From: Candidatus Thiodiazotropha sp. 'RUGA'
Lineage (GTDB): Bacteria > Pseudomonadota > Gammaproteobacteria > Chromatiales > Chromatiaceae
Direction of reading: 5' to 3'
DNA length: 64,000 nucleotides
NCBI GenBank assembly: GCA_016842065.1
Contig: JAEPDS010000002.1
Coordinates: 1-64,000, forward strand
The position numbers and the translations under genes were made by a program. The notes below the pieces were generated by a model, which saw nothing but the letters and a program-made list of their open reading frames with translations, did not search any database and had not been told where the DNA came from. Positions 51,414 to 60,520 of this stretch are shown one piece after another. Within the stretch, counting starts at the first letter, position 1. Each line of letters opens with the position of its first letter.

Positions 51414-53366
51414 TCAGCTGATTTCTGTTGACGGCACTATTTCCGGGATCTGCTCAATGGGGATGGGTTTGCTGAAATAGTATCCCTGCACATATTCGCA
51501 CCCCAGATGAGTCAGAACTTTCAACTGCTCTTCTGTCTCCACGCCTTCTGCAATCACTTCCAGTTCCAAAGCCTTGCCCATGGAGAGAATGGCATTGACC
51601 AACGAGTATTGGTTGCCGGGTTTTGGCGAATCATGTTCTTGTGACCACTGTAGCTGGCTGATGAAACTGCGGTCGATTTTAAGTTGACCGATTGGTGCAT
51701 TGTCGATCGTGGCCAGCGATGAGTAGCCGGTACCGAAATCATCAACTGAAAAGGTGATATCCAGTTCCGATAACTGTTTCAGAGTATCATTGGCAACCTT
51801 GTTGTCGGGCAACAGCAAGGATTCCGTGATTTCGAAAACCAGACATTTGGGATCGAGCTTGTAACGCTCGATGATCTGTTTCACCTGAGTGTAGAAGCTG
51901 GAGTTCTCAAGCTGTTTGGCACTGACATTGATCGCATAACGAATCGAGGGATCGAACAGCGTCTGTTGCTGCCAGGTAATGATCTGTTTCACCGCCGTCT
52001 CCAGGACCCAATTGCCGATTTCAATAATCATGCTGGTATCTTCGGCAACATGGATGAACTGGTCCGGGGTGACAATGCCACGATAGGGGTGTTGCCAACG
52101 TAACAGGGCTTCTAACGCATAGATGGTGCCATCGCTGCGCATTTGAGGCTGGTAGTAGAGATTGAACTGTTGCTCTACCAGAGCCACCCGCAGTTCGGCC
52201 TCCAGGATCATGCGCTGCCTGGCCATCTCCTGCATGTTGGCCTGAAAAAAACGGGCCAGTGCCCCACCCTCTTTTTTCGCCTGGTACATGGCGGTATCCG
52301 CCTGGCGTACCACATCGTTGAGATTGTCTTTAGTCTGAAACGGAAAGATGCTGATGCCAATGCTCAGGGTGACCTGAAAGCTGTGACCACCGAGTATGAT
52401 CGGTTCATTCAATGAACCGGTGATATGTTCGGCAAAGCGCTGGGCAATCACCGCCATGGTATTTTTATTGTGATGTTGCTCGGCGAGCAGTATCACAAAC
52501 TCATCGCCACCCATGCGAAACAACATGTCTTCCTTACGCCTATGCTGTTGAATCCGATGGGTGAAATCGATCAGTAATTTATCGCCGGTGTGATGGCCTA
52601 GTGAATCATTGATGTTTTTAAACCGATCCAGATCCATAAACAGCAGGGCGCCAAAAGAGTGCTGTCGCTTGGCAAGGGCGAGGGCATTCTCCAGTCGCTC
52701 ATAGAGAGAGGCCCGGTTCGGTATGCCGGTGAGCAGATCGTGAAATGCCTGGTAGTGAATCTTCTCTTCAGATTTTTTTATCTCAGTGACATCACTGATG
52801 ACAATAAGAATCGTTTCTGACCAGTGCTTATCGCCCGATTTATTGTCGCTATCCAGTCGCCGACCCTGAATCCTGCCGATGAAGCTGCTTGTCTCCGATT
52901 GCTTGTCGCCCGCCTTGAAGCGGACATCGATATGTTTATCCTGTGGTTGTTTGACGAAGGCGTTGAAGCGACTGCGAAAGATGTTCTGATCGATTGGCAG
53001 CATGAACTCTGCCAGCGCCTTGCCGGTGAGGCTGTATTTTTCCATGCCCAGCATGGAGGCGAGCATCTGGTTGGAGCGTACGATCAGGCCACTGTCGTCG
53101 AGGCTGGCGTAACCGACCGGGGCTTCGTTGTAGAGATCGAGATACTGTTGGTGGGTAAACTCCAACTTGGCCTGGGATTGGCGCAACTCTTCGTTCTGCA
53201 ACTCCAGCTCAATCTGATGAACATGCAGATCCTGCAGCAACCGGTCCCGGTCAGCCAGTTTTTTTTCAAAAGTGATGCGTTGCCGTCTTTGCGCAATCTG
53301 CTCAGCCCGCTCGCGCATATACTCATGGTTTGGATGGCCAGGTTTGTTGTTATCGTCGTTACCCAT
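51414..53366 (-). CDS. PAS-GGDEF-EAL protein (c-di-GMP turnover)
   Basis: 650 aa. An N-terminal coiled coil (about 10-75), a PAS domain with an appended stretch (YNEAPVGYASLDDSGLIVRSNQMLASMLGM), a GGDEF diguanylate cyclase with intact active site (RMGGDEFVILLAEQH), and an EAL phosphodiesterase with ALEALLRWQHPYRGIV and LVFEITESLLL. Both sites appear intact, so it could make and break c-di-GMP. It is downstream of the CheB-CheR fusion, 18 nt away, probably in the same operon. Confidence 0.93.
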   Translation of the reverse strand: MGNDDNNKPGHPNHEYMRERAEQIAQRRQRITFEKKLADRDRLLQDLHVHQIELELQNEELRQSQAKLEFTHQQYLDLYNEAPVGYASLDDSGLIVRSNQMLASMLGMEKYSLTGKALAEFMLPIDQNIFRSRFNAFVKQPQDKHIDVRFKAGDKQSETSSFIGRIQGRRLDSDNKSGDKHWSETILIVISDVTEIKKSEEKIHYQAFHDLLTGIPNRASLYERLENALALAKRQHSFGALLFMDLDRFKNINDSLGHHTGDKLLIDFTHRIQQHRRKEDMLFRMGGDEFVILLAEQHHNKNTMAVIAQRFAEHITGSLNEPIILGGHSFQVTLSIGISIFPFQTKDNLNDVVRQADTAMYQAKKEGGALARFFQANMQEMARQRMILEAELRVALVEQQFNLYYQPQMRSDGTIYALEALLRWQHPYRGIVTPDQFIHVAEDTSMIIEIGNWVLETAVKQIITWQQQTLFDPSIRYAINVSAKQLENSSFYTQVKQIIERYKLDPKCLVFEITESLLLPDNKVANDTLKQLSELDITFSVDDFGTGYSSLATIDNAPIGQLKIDRSFISQLQWSQEHDSPKPGNQYSLVNAILSMGKALELEVIAEGVETEEQLKVLTHLGCEYVQGYYFSKPIPIEQIPEIVPSTEIS

Positions 53367-53384
53367 AGTTGCAGACTGCTTCGC

Positions 53385-56303
53385 TTATTGAGCTTTTAAC
53401 AGACCCACAAACCACTGACGTTGGCCGATGATCATTTCTGCAACCGTCAGATGTTGAGTGATAATCTCACCATCTTTCCTTTTTACCGGGACTTCACGGG
53501 TCTTGCCGATAATCTTTGAGCCGCCCTCTTTTAGATATCGTTGAATGTGATGGTCATGCTGTGCGGCGTGATCGCCCGGCATGAGAATCGATATGTTTTG
53601 ATCGATCAAGTCGCTTTCATTGTAGCCGACCAGGTCGATCAGGGCCTGATTGACTTCCTGGATTTCGCCCTGTTCATTGATCAATACATAGGCATCGCTG
53701 ACTCGGAGCAGAGCCTCCATCCTCAACTCCTGCTCGACCAGCTTGTTTTGTGCCTTACGTAAGCCGCTGGTGCTGACAAAGGTGAAGACCACCCCGGAGT
53801 AGGTGTCGGGTGCAATCTGATAGGGAAAGACCCGCATATAATATTCTTCGCCAGTCTCCGTATTGATCTTTTCCTGTTCTATACCGGTTTCGTTTATCAG
53901 GACCTCTTTGGCCAGCTGAATCAGATCCACATTGAGCAGCCTGTGAGAGAGGTGACTGATCGGTCTTCCAATGTCCTGGTCGATGATGCGGAAGAGCTGT
54001 GTGGCCTCCGGGGTATAGCGTCGTATATCCAGATTCTCATCGAGAAACAGCGTGGCGACACGGGTGTTGCACAGCAGGTTATCCAGGTCGTTGTTCACCT
54101 CTGTCAGTTCGGTGATTTTACCCTGGTACTCGGAGTTGACCGTATAGAGCTCTTCGTTGACCGACTGCAGCTCTTCGTTGGTACTCTGCAACTCCTCATT
54201 ACTGGCCAGCAACTCTTCATTGGTCGCCTGCAGCTCTTCATTGGAGGTCTCAAGTTCCTCAACGGTTGCCTGCAGATTCTCCCGGGTAAACTGCAGTTCA
54301 TTCTCCAGATCGATGATGCGCTGCTGTGCCTCTTTGCCCACATTGTAGGTTTCGGGGGAGGAGGAGGCGGATTGAGTGGCCGTGCGAACTTCTTCGATAA
54401 ATACCGCGACCATCATGGACTGGCGTTTTTTCGTCGGCAGTGGTTTCAGCCGCATATTGACGATTTTATGGTTCTCTGTCAGGTTCAGATTGATGTTGGA
54501 ATAGATCAGCTCTTCCTTACTTTTGAAGACTTTTTGCAGACCTGTAGAGAGCGGGATCGCCAGATCCTTGATGACCAGTTTGGAGACGTCGTTGACCACC
54601 TTGCCGGTGGTGAATTGAAGATAGTCTTTGGCGTCACCGGCAACGTGCATCAGCTCCAGCGATTCACTGACCACCAGGCAGAACGGCAGATAGTCTCCCG
54701 CCACGCCTTCCACCAGGCGCTCCAGCAGACGCTCCTCCTCATGCATGCGTGCGGCCATGCCTCGGCCTGACATACGGTTGTTGTTATACCAGCGCTTGGC
54801 ATCGAAGTTGATCGCCGGTTCCGAAAGCTCGGCCTGACGACGTCGCCCTCGGGACTGATAGATCCGCCATTTGTGATCGATCGGATCGAAATACTCACCC
54901 ATCTCACCGGTGGTCTCACTGCTGCCGAGGAACAGTATGCCTTTCGGATTGAGGGCAAAGTTGAACAGCTCGAGAACCCGTTTCTGCAACACCGGCTGCA
55001 GATAGATCAGCAGATTGCGACAGCTGATCAGATCGATGTTGGTAAAGGGAGGATCCTTCACCAGATTGTGCTGGGCGAACACCACCATCTCTCTGACCTG
55101 ACGGCTGATATAGAACCCTTCATCCCGCCGGTAGAAATATTTCGAGAGCATGCCGGGCTCGATATCCGCCACCGCACTCTCGGCGAAGACGCCGGCACTG
55201 GCGGCCAGGATCGCCTCCCGGTCCACGTCGGTGGCAAAGATCTTTACATCCAGTACCAGGTTGTGTTGCTCCATTACCTCACAACAGAGAATCGCCAGAC
55301 TGTAGGCCTCTTCACCGGTGGAGCAACCGCTGACCCAGATGCGAAGTTTGTCCTCCTTGGCCTCTTTCAAGAGTTGCGGCAGATATTTCTCATTGATCGC
55401 ATCAAACGCCTCCGGATCCCGGAAGAAACTGGTGACGCCGATCAGCAGGTCTTTATGCAGACTGTTGAGCTCAACCGGATAGCTTTCGAGAAAGCGCACA
55501 TAGTCACGCAGATCGTGGATCTGATTGACCGCCATGCGGCGTTCGATACGACGAATGATGGTGGTGGGTTTGTAGTAGGTGAAATCGATCTTGTTGCTCT
55601 CTCTGAGCAGGGCGAAGATTCGCGTTACTCCATCTTCATCGTTGAGCATGGTGCTGGCATGCTCATCCTTGGCGGTGAACGGATGCTTCAGATAGGAGAG
55701 CAGCTGAGTCGGCATCTCATTGGGGGGCAGGATGTAATCCACCAGCCCGGTGGCGATGGCGCTGCGCGGCATGCCGTCAAAGGCAGCGGTCTCTTCCACC
55801 TGGACCATCACCATGCCAAGCTCTTCCTTGATGGCGCGGATACCACTGGTGCCGTCACTGCCGGTGCCGGAGAGTACGATGGCGATCGCCTTGGCGCCCT
55901 GGTCTTCGGCCAGAGAACGGAAAAAGATATCGATCGGCAGGTTGATGCCTCGCGCATCCCGGTCCTGCTCCGACAGAATGATGCGTCCGTGAAACAGACG
56001 CAGGTTCTTGTTAGGTGGAATCAAATAGACCGAATTGGGTTCTACCAGAACACCATCTACAGCCCGGTGAACCGGCATCCGGGTGCGTTTTGAAAGCAGT
56101 TCCGCCATCAGGCTTTTGTGATCCGGCGAAAGATGCTGAATCACCACAAAGGAGACCCCGCTGTCCGGCGGCATCACCTTGAAGAAGGCTTCGATTGCTT
56201 CCAGCCCTCCTGCAGAGGCGCCGACGCCTACGATATGAGTTGGTTTTACCTCGGATTCCAACTCATCCTGAAGCTCGGAATCACCGCTGTTTTTATCATT
56301 CAT
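53385..56303 (-). CDS. CheB-CheR fusion with coiled coil and PAS domains
   Basis: 972 aa. A CheB methylesterase domain ([14 protein letters not shown] Ser, [10 protein letters not shown] His, [13 protein letters not shown] Asp) without the usual receiver domain is followed by a CheR methyltransferase domain ([31 protein letters not shown] site, [12 protein letters not shown]). Then a PAS-like region, a coiled coil of repeated NEELQxTNEEL units, and C-terminal PAS domains. Such fusions are thought to act on chemoreceptor-like sensors or other proteins rather than core chemotaxis. Partner receptors are not in the window. Confidence 0.93.
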   Translation of the reverse strand: MNDKNSGDSELQDELESEVKPTHIVGVGASAGGLEAIEAFFKVMPPDSGVSFVVIQHLSPDHKSLMAELLSKRTRMPVHRAVDGVLVEPNSVYLIPPNKNLRLFHGRIILSEQDRDARGINLPIDIFFRSLAEDQGAKAIAIVLSGTGSDGTSGIRAIKEELGMVMVQVEETAAFDGMPRSAIATGLVDYILPPNEMPTQLLSYLKHPFTAKDEHASTMLNDEDGVTRIFALLRESNKIDFTYYKPTTIIRRIERRMAVNQIHDLRDYVRFLESYPVELNSLHKDLLIGVTSFFRDPEAFDAINEKYLPQLLKEAKEDKLRIWVSGCSTGEEAYSLAILCCEVMEQHNLVLDVKIFATDVDREAILAASAGVFAESAVADIEPGMLSKYFYRRDEGFYISRQVREMVVFAQHNLVKDPPFTNIDLISCRNLLIYLQPVLQKRVLELFNFALNPKGILFLGSSETTGEMGEYFDPIDHKWRIYQSRGRRRQAELSEPAINFDAKRWYNNNRMSGRGMAARMHEEERLLERLVEGVAGDYLPFCLVVSESLELMHVAGDAKDYLQFTTGKVVNDVSKLVIKDLAIPLSTGLQKVFKSKEELIYSNINLNLTENHKIVNMRLKPLPTKKRQSMMVAVFIEEVRTATQSASSSPETYNVGKEAQQRIIDLENELQFTRENLQATVEELETSNEELQATNEELLASNEELQSTNEELQSVNEELYTVNSEYQGKITELTEVNNDLDNLLCNTRVATLFLDENLDIRRYTPEATQLFRIIDQDIGRPISHLSHRLLNVDLIQLAKEVLINETGIEQEKINTETGEEYYMRVFPYQIAPDTYSGVVFTFVSTSGLRKAQNKLVEQELRMEALLRVSDAYVLINEQGEIQEVNQALIDLVGYNESDLIDQNISILMPGDHAAQHDHHIQRYLKEGGSKIIGKTREVPVKRKDGEIITQHLTVAEMIIGQRQWFVGLLKAQ

Positions 56304-56421
56304 ATCACTATTTCTGATGGTGTAGTTTGGGGTTTGAATCCCAATCTGATTATACTTATTAAGACAGTATGGATATTGATATGTAACAGTTAAAGACGTT
56401 TTTTGCGCTTATCGGGCATCA

Positions 56422-56958
56422 TCAAATCGTATTCATACAGACCGGGCAGACGGTGTAGCTGACATGGAAGCTGTGTCTGCACCAAAATTGTGCGGCTTCG
56501 TCCGGTTCAAGCCAGACCTGTTCCGATTCAATACGGTTACAGATACTGCAGCGCCATACGGTCTCGGCATTTCCATCGTTTGCAGGATGAATCTCCACTG
56601 GTGGATCCAGAGGTTCACTACTCAATTGAGTGTGGGAGACCCGCAGGCCGGCATCGGCCAGGGGTTCGATCTGCATCGACATAAAGCGTTTCTGGTCAGC
56701 GGAATCACAACGATAGGGAAGCGCTTTTATCTTTTGGGTCTGTCTTACATAGTCAAAAACAGTCTGCAACAACATCTTTGTGTTGGCGTCATGAACATAG
56801 GATTCAAGCTTGTTGCCGAGAACCTGTCTCTTTCTCAGGTTCACATAGTCTTGATGCTGATCGATATTTGCCTGCAGAAACTGGTCCCAGTCGCCACCGA
56901 TATGGCAGATCTGGTTGTCTGCATCCAATTCGTAGATGGTTGATCCTTTGCTGGACAT
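56422..56958 (-). CDS. Unknown protein with PAS-like N-terminus and C-terminal zinc ribbon
   Basis: 178 aa. The N-terminal 100 residues look PAS-like (IYELDADNQICHIGGDWDQFLQAN). The C-terminal 50 carry two Cys pairs (WRCSICNRIES and TVCPVCMNTI) with a Cys and His between (FWCRHSFHVS), a plausible zinc ribbon or rubredoxin-like site. I do not recognise the family. It lies in the minus-strand signalling group, upstream of the CheB-CheR gene. Confidence 0.6.
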   Translation of the reverse strand: MSSKGSTIYELDADNQICHIGGDWDQFLQANIDQHQDYVNLRKRQVLGNKLESYVHDANTKMLLQTVFDYVRQTQKIKALPYRCDSADQKRFMSMQIEPLADAGLRVSHTQLSSEPLDPPVEIHPANDGNAETVWRCSICNRIESEQVWLEPDEAAQFWCRHSFHVSYTVCPVCMNTI

Positions 56959-57085
56959 AATTCCCGAAAAATCTGTTTACCAGGGCTGATCTAAGAGCAT
57001 TAAACGCGCTCTTATAGAAATCTAGATGGCAAGTCAGGTATTAACAAGTGTTATTGTCGCCAGACAATCTATTGAAATTAGGAGG

Positions 57086-58033
57086 TTAAATCTCATTGGT
57101 GCCCAACCAGAAGCTCAGATTCTTGGCCAGAAACTCCTCAACCGGCATATAGTGCGAACCGTCACATGAGAATGTCAGACCGAGCATGCCGTTCATGATA
57201 TTCACCGATGCGCTGCGCAGATAGATGGTCTCATCGACAAATCGCAAGGCCTTGAACTCCTGCAACACATCACGCAACTGTTGAGGGGTCACCTTGGCCC
57301 GTTCAGGGTAGGGGTGCAGCGGATAGGCCAACACGATATCCGGATCGATGATCTCCTCGACACCATGAATATGGTAGCTGTAGGGGTCATCCATATCCCA
57401 GAATGAGCAGCGCCCGCTGGAGAAGTGGATCTTGCAATGGAAGATGCCATGCTCGGTCATCAGGTCGTAGACGGTTTCATGCACTGAATCGATGTGCTCA
57501 TCGAGCCGGCTCTGCACCCTCTGCTGCATGAAGAGTTGGCCACGAACCGCTGGATCCCCCTTGAACTGCTGCCACTGGGGCTGTCCTATACTGGCGTTCT
57601 CATCCGTGTTGAGCTTGTCGAGAGAGAAGTCCGCGGCGATGAAGCCAACCAGGTTTTTGTTCTGCCTTACCGCCTGCAGAGCGGTGACACACTCGCGATG
57701 TGAAAACTGGCTGTGGTAGACCGATGAGAGCATGACCCCTTTGAAGGGCAGATTGTTCTTCAGATAGGGGCGCTCGGAGAGGTCCCTGCCCCGCCAACTT
57801 TTATCCACCCCATCGGGCATAATCAGGGATGAGATCTCCAGACCTTCCAGGTCCCAGGCATAGAGAAATTCGCAATTGGTGATATCGCCAATATGCTCCA
57901 GCAGTACGCTGTCGAGTGCATCCGGATCCTGCCAGACCTGGGCACACTGTTTGGCCAATTCGGAGAGGGGCTCGCCGATCGCGCCGGCCAAGGCATCTTT
58001 TTTTGCCAGTATGATCTGTTTTACTGCGGACAT
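57086..58033 (-). CDS. PDC/Cache-like sensor domain protein without output domain
   Basis: About 315 aa from the ATG at 58033 (MSAVKQIILAKKDALAGAIG); a GTG five codons earlier is also possible. The first half resembles a PDC (double Cache) sensing domain: FLYAWDLEGLEISSLIMPDGVDKSWRGRDLSERPYLKNNL and GVMLSSVYHSQFSHRECVTALQAV. No transmembrane helix or signalling output domain is evident, so it is probably a cytoplasmic stand-alone sensor. It lies head-to-head with hemE. Confidence 0.6.
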   Translation of the reverse strand: MSAVKQIILAKKDALAGAIGEPLSELAKQCAQVWQDPDALDSVLLEHIGDITNCEFLYAWDLEGLEISSLIMPDGVDKSWRGRDLSERPYLKNNLPFKGVMLSSVYHSQFSHRECVTALQAVRQNKNLVGFIAADFSLDKLNTDENASIGQPQWQQFKGDPAVRGQLFMQQRVQSRLDEHIDSVHETVYDLMTEHGIFHCKIHFSSGRCSFWDMDDPYSYHIHGVEEIIDPDIVLAYPLHPYPERAKVTPQQLRDVLQEFKALRFVDETIYLRSASVNIMNGMLGLTFSCDGSHYMPVEEFLAKNLSFWLGTNEI

Positions 58034-58134
58034 AGGTTTGAGATTCACTCCTGGGCTGAACGCGATATACTTAGTTGCCGGGTTGGCCGGCTACCTCTTT
58101 ATACCAAAAAAATGTTGCTAAAGGATCTTAATCC

Positions 58135-59199
58135 GTGACCAGTTTAAAAAATGACCGTTTTCTTAGAGCCTTGGCGCGTGAGCCGGTGGATATGACCCCT
58201 GTGTGGATGATGCGCCAGGCAGGACGCTATCTGCCTGAATACCGGGCGACCCGTGCGAAAGCCGGGAGTTTCATGGATCTGTGTAAAAATCCGGAATTGG
58301 CCTGTGAGGTAACCCTGCAGCCTTTGGATCGCTATCCGCTGGATGCGGCGATCCTATTCTCCGACATTCTGACCGTTCCGGATGCGATGGGACTGGGCCT
58401 CTATTTCACCACCGGAGAGGGCCCCAGGTTTGAGCGCCCGGTAACCGACGAAGCGGCCGTTGAAGCACTCGGTCAGCCCGATATGGCGGAAGACCTGGGT
58501 TATGTGATGGATGCGGTGAGCACCATTCGGCGGGAGCTGGATGGTCGGGTACCCTTGATCGGCTTCAGTGGCAGTCCCTGGACACTGGCCACCTATATGG
58601 TCGAGGGTGGCGGCACCAAGAACTTCTCCAAAGTGAAAGGGATGATGTTCGACCGTCCGGAGCTGATGCATCGCCTGCTGGAGAAGGTCGCGACCGCGGT
58701 CACCGCCTATTTGAACGCTCAGATTGAAGCCGGCGCCCAGGCGTTGATGATCTTCGACACCTGGGGCGGAGCCCTCACCCCTCAGCACTATCAGAGCTTT
58801 TCCCTTGACTACATGGCGCGGATTCTGGATGGCCTGACCAAACAGGCGGATGGACGCAAGATTCCGACCATACTCTTTACCAAAGGGGGGGGTCTATGGC
58901 TGGAGAAGATGGCGGATACCGGCTGTGACGGGCTCGGTGTCGACTGGACTTTGAGTCTTGCGGATGCCAGAAGCCGGGTGGGAGATCGGGTCGCACTGCA
59001 GGGAAATCTGGACCCTTGTACCCTCTACGCCTCACCGGAGCGGATTCGTGACGAGGTGGCGAAGGTGCTCGCCAGCTATGGAAAAGGCAGTGGCCATATC
59101 TTCAATCTGGGGCATGGTATCCACCCTGAAATCGATCCTGAACATGCCGGTGTGTTTGTCGATGCGGTTCATGAATTGAGTCGCCCCTACCATCAGTAG
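58135..59199 (+). CDS. hemE: Uroporphyrinogen decarboxylase
   Basis: Converts uroporphyrinogen III to coproporphyrinogen III in heme synthesis. 354 aa with a GTG start at 58135. Family signature [23 protein letters not shown] at about residue 25, then [19 protein letters not shown], and [13 protein letters not shown]-terminal HGIHPEID is present. Confidence 0.97.
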   Translation: MTSLKNDRFLRALAREPVDMTPVWMMRQAGRYLPEYRATRAKAGSFMDLCKNPELACEVTLQPLDRYPLDAAILFSDILTVPDAMGLGLYFTTGEGPRFERPVTDEAAVEALGQPDMAEDLGYVMDAVSTIRRELDGRVPLIGFSGSPWTLATYMVEGGGTKNFSKVKGMMFDRPELMHRLLEKVATAVTAYLNAQIEAGAQALMIFDTWGGALTPQHYQSFSLDYMARILDGLTKQADGRKIPTILFTKGGGLWLEKMADTGCDGLGVDWTLSLADARSRVGDRVALQGNLDPCTLYASPERIRDEVAKVLASYGKGSGHIFNLGHGIHPEIDPEHAGVFVDAVHELSRPYHQ

Positions 59200-59212
59200 A
59201 GCCATAAAAATT

Positions 59213-60100
59213 ATGAAAGTAACCCTGCTAGGACTTGGATTGATGGGGCTGCCGGTTGCCCATCGCTTGATTCAACGTGGTCATGAGGTGAAAGCCTGGA
59301 ACCGATCAGAATCACGTCTGCAGGCGGCGCAGGCTGAAGGCATAGCCGTGACAGGGGATCTGATCGATGCGGTCAGCGATAGCGAGGTCATCCTGCTGAC
59401 ACTGAGTGATGCGGAGGCGATCGAGTCGGTGCTGTTCAGCGATGAGGTCGTGAGCCGACTTGGCGGTAAGACGGTGTTGCAGATGGGCACCATCTCGCCC
59501 GATCAAAGTCGAGAACTCGCTGATCGGGTGCAACAGTCAGGTGGTGACTATCTGGAGGTGCCGGTTCTCGGCAGTATTCCAGAGGCGTTGAGTGGTGAAT
59601 TGATCGTCATGGCCGGCGGTTCCGAAGAGGTCTACCACCACTGTCTGTTGTTGCTGCGAGGACTGGGTAAGGAGGTCGACCTGGTTGGTGGAGTCGGTCA
59701 GGCAGCGGCAATGAAACTGGCGATGAATCAACTGATCGCTGCACTGACGGTTGGATTCGCCCAGAGCCTGGGATTGATCCGGGCGGAGGGTGTCGAGGTC
59801 GAACATTTCATGAAGTTACTGCGTGAAAGCGCACTCTATGCACCGACCTTCGATAAAAAGCTGCAGAAGTATCTCGAACACGACTACACCAAAGCCAACT
59901 TTCCCCTCAAGCATCTGATCAAGGATATCGGACTGTTTAAACAGGTGGCTGAATCATCCGGTATGAACGGTGAAGTGGCCGATGCCACACTGAGTATTTT
60001 GAACAGTGGTCAACAAGCGGGATACGGTGATGAAGACTATTCAGCTCTGTATGAAGCGATCAATCCGGGTTTCGATGCGGAAACCGATATCGGTTGTTAG
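59213..60100 (+). CDS. NAD(P)-dependent beta-hydroxyacid dehydrogenase family protein
   Basis: 295 aa, 3-hydroxyisobutyrate/6-phosphogluconate dehydrogenase superfamily. The Rossmann motif is LLGLGLMGLPVAHRLIQRGHEV, followed by VLQMGTISPDQSRELAD and the catalytic lysine block GQAAAMKLAMNQLIAALTVGFAQSLG. Substrate unknown (glyoxylate or succinic semialdehyde reductase are options). The stop codon TAG coincides with the first bases of a GGGCCTG word like the MITE left end. Confidence 0.85.
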   Translation: MKVTLLGLGLMGLPVAHRLIQRGHEVKAWNRSESRLQAAQAEGIAVTGDLIDAVSDSEVILLTLSDAEAIESVLFSDEVVSRLGGKTVLQMGTISPDQSRELADRVQQSGGDYLEVPVLGSIPEALSGELIVMAGGSEEVYHHCLLLLRGLGKEVDLVGGVGQAAAMKLAMNQLIAALTVGFAQSLGLIRAEGVEVEHFMKLLRESALYAPTFDKKLQKYLEHDYTKANFPLKHLIKDIGLFKQVAESSGMNGEVADATLSILNSGQQAGYGDEDYSALYEAINPGFDAETDIGC

Positions 60101-60108
60101 GGCCTGAC

Positions 60109-60152
60109 ATAAAGCGGCGGGATAGTCTTGCGATGCAGCCGCTTTTTTGTTT
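60109..60152 (+). terminator. Intrinsic terminator after the dehydrogenase gene
   Basis: AAAGCGGC ... GCCGCTTTTTTG: a GC-rich stem (GCGGC with GCCGC) with about 21 nt between, followed by six T residues. It is just after the dehydrogenase stop. Confidence 0.75.
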
Positions 60153-60381
60153 GCTCCGGCGATTTAACTGACCGTTGTTAAATCAAAAAAGCAGAATCGC
60201 TTCAGATGTGAATTTACCAATCAGGTCTGGTTTGGATGGAAGCTTTTCTCTGTTACAACCGGCTACTCTTTCGCCCTTCACCCGAAGAACTATTAACATG
60301 ACAGACTGAGTCGCCGGGTTAATAATAAAACCCCATTTAATGCAAATTGTTGTTTGCCGGCTTGACAGGCATTACCATCTA

Positions 60382-60435
60382 GGATCTGTTAACACCAATC
60401 CGGATCGTGTGATTGGTGGTTGTGTTAACAGGCCC
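60382..60435. mobile_element. Minimal 54-bp MITE copy (terminal repeats only), TA-flanked
   Basis: Left end GGATCTGTTAACACCAATCC and right end GGTTGTGTTAACAGGCCC face each other with only about 16 nt between, and TA dinucleotides lie directly outside both ends (60380-60381 and 60436-60437). It can fold almost end to end. It lies in the 420-bp gap before the hybrid kinase gene. Confidence 0.75.
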
Positions 60436-60520
60436 TAACCGAAACTGAAGCATTTATCTGACTGACGGTTGGCAGGTAATCGAAAACAAGAAGTAGATTT
60501 AAACCATGGACTAAAGATAG

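Noticed and set aside
54873-56093. 406-codon open frame antisense to the CheB-CheR fusion
   Set aside because: Coding side is certain from CheB/CheR motifs; the frame lacks features of its own.
60098-60106. TAGGGCCTG at the dehydrogenase stop as a MITE left end
   Set aside because: Only seven element bases match before the sequence diverges; too short to call.
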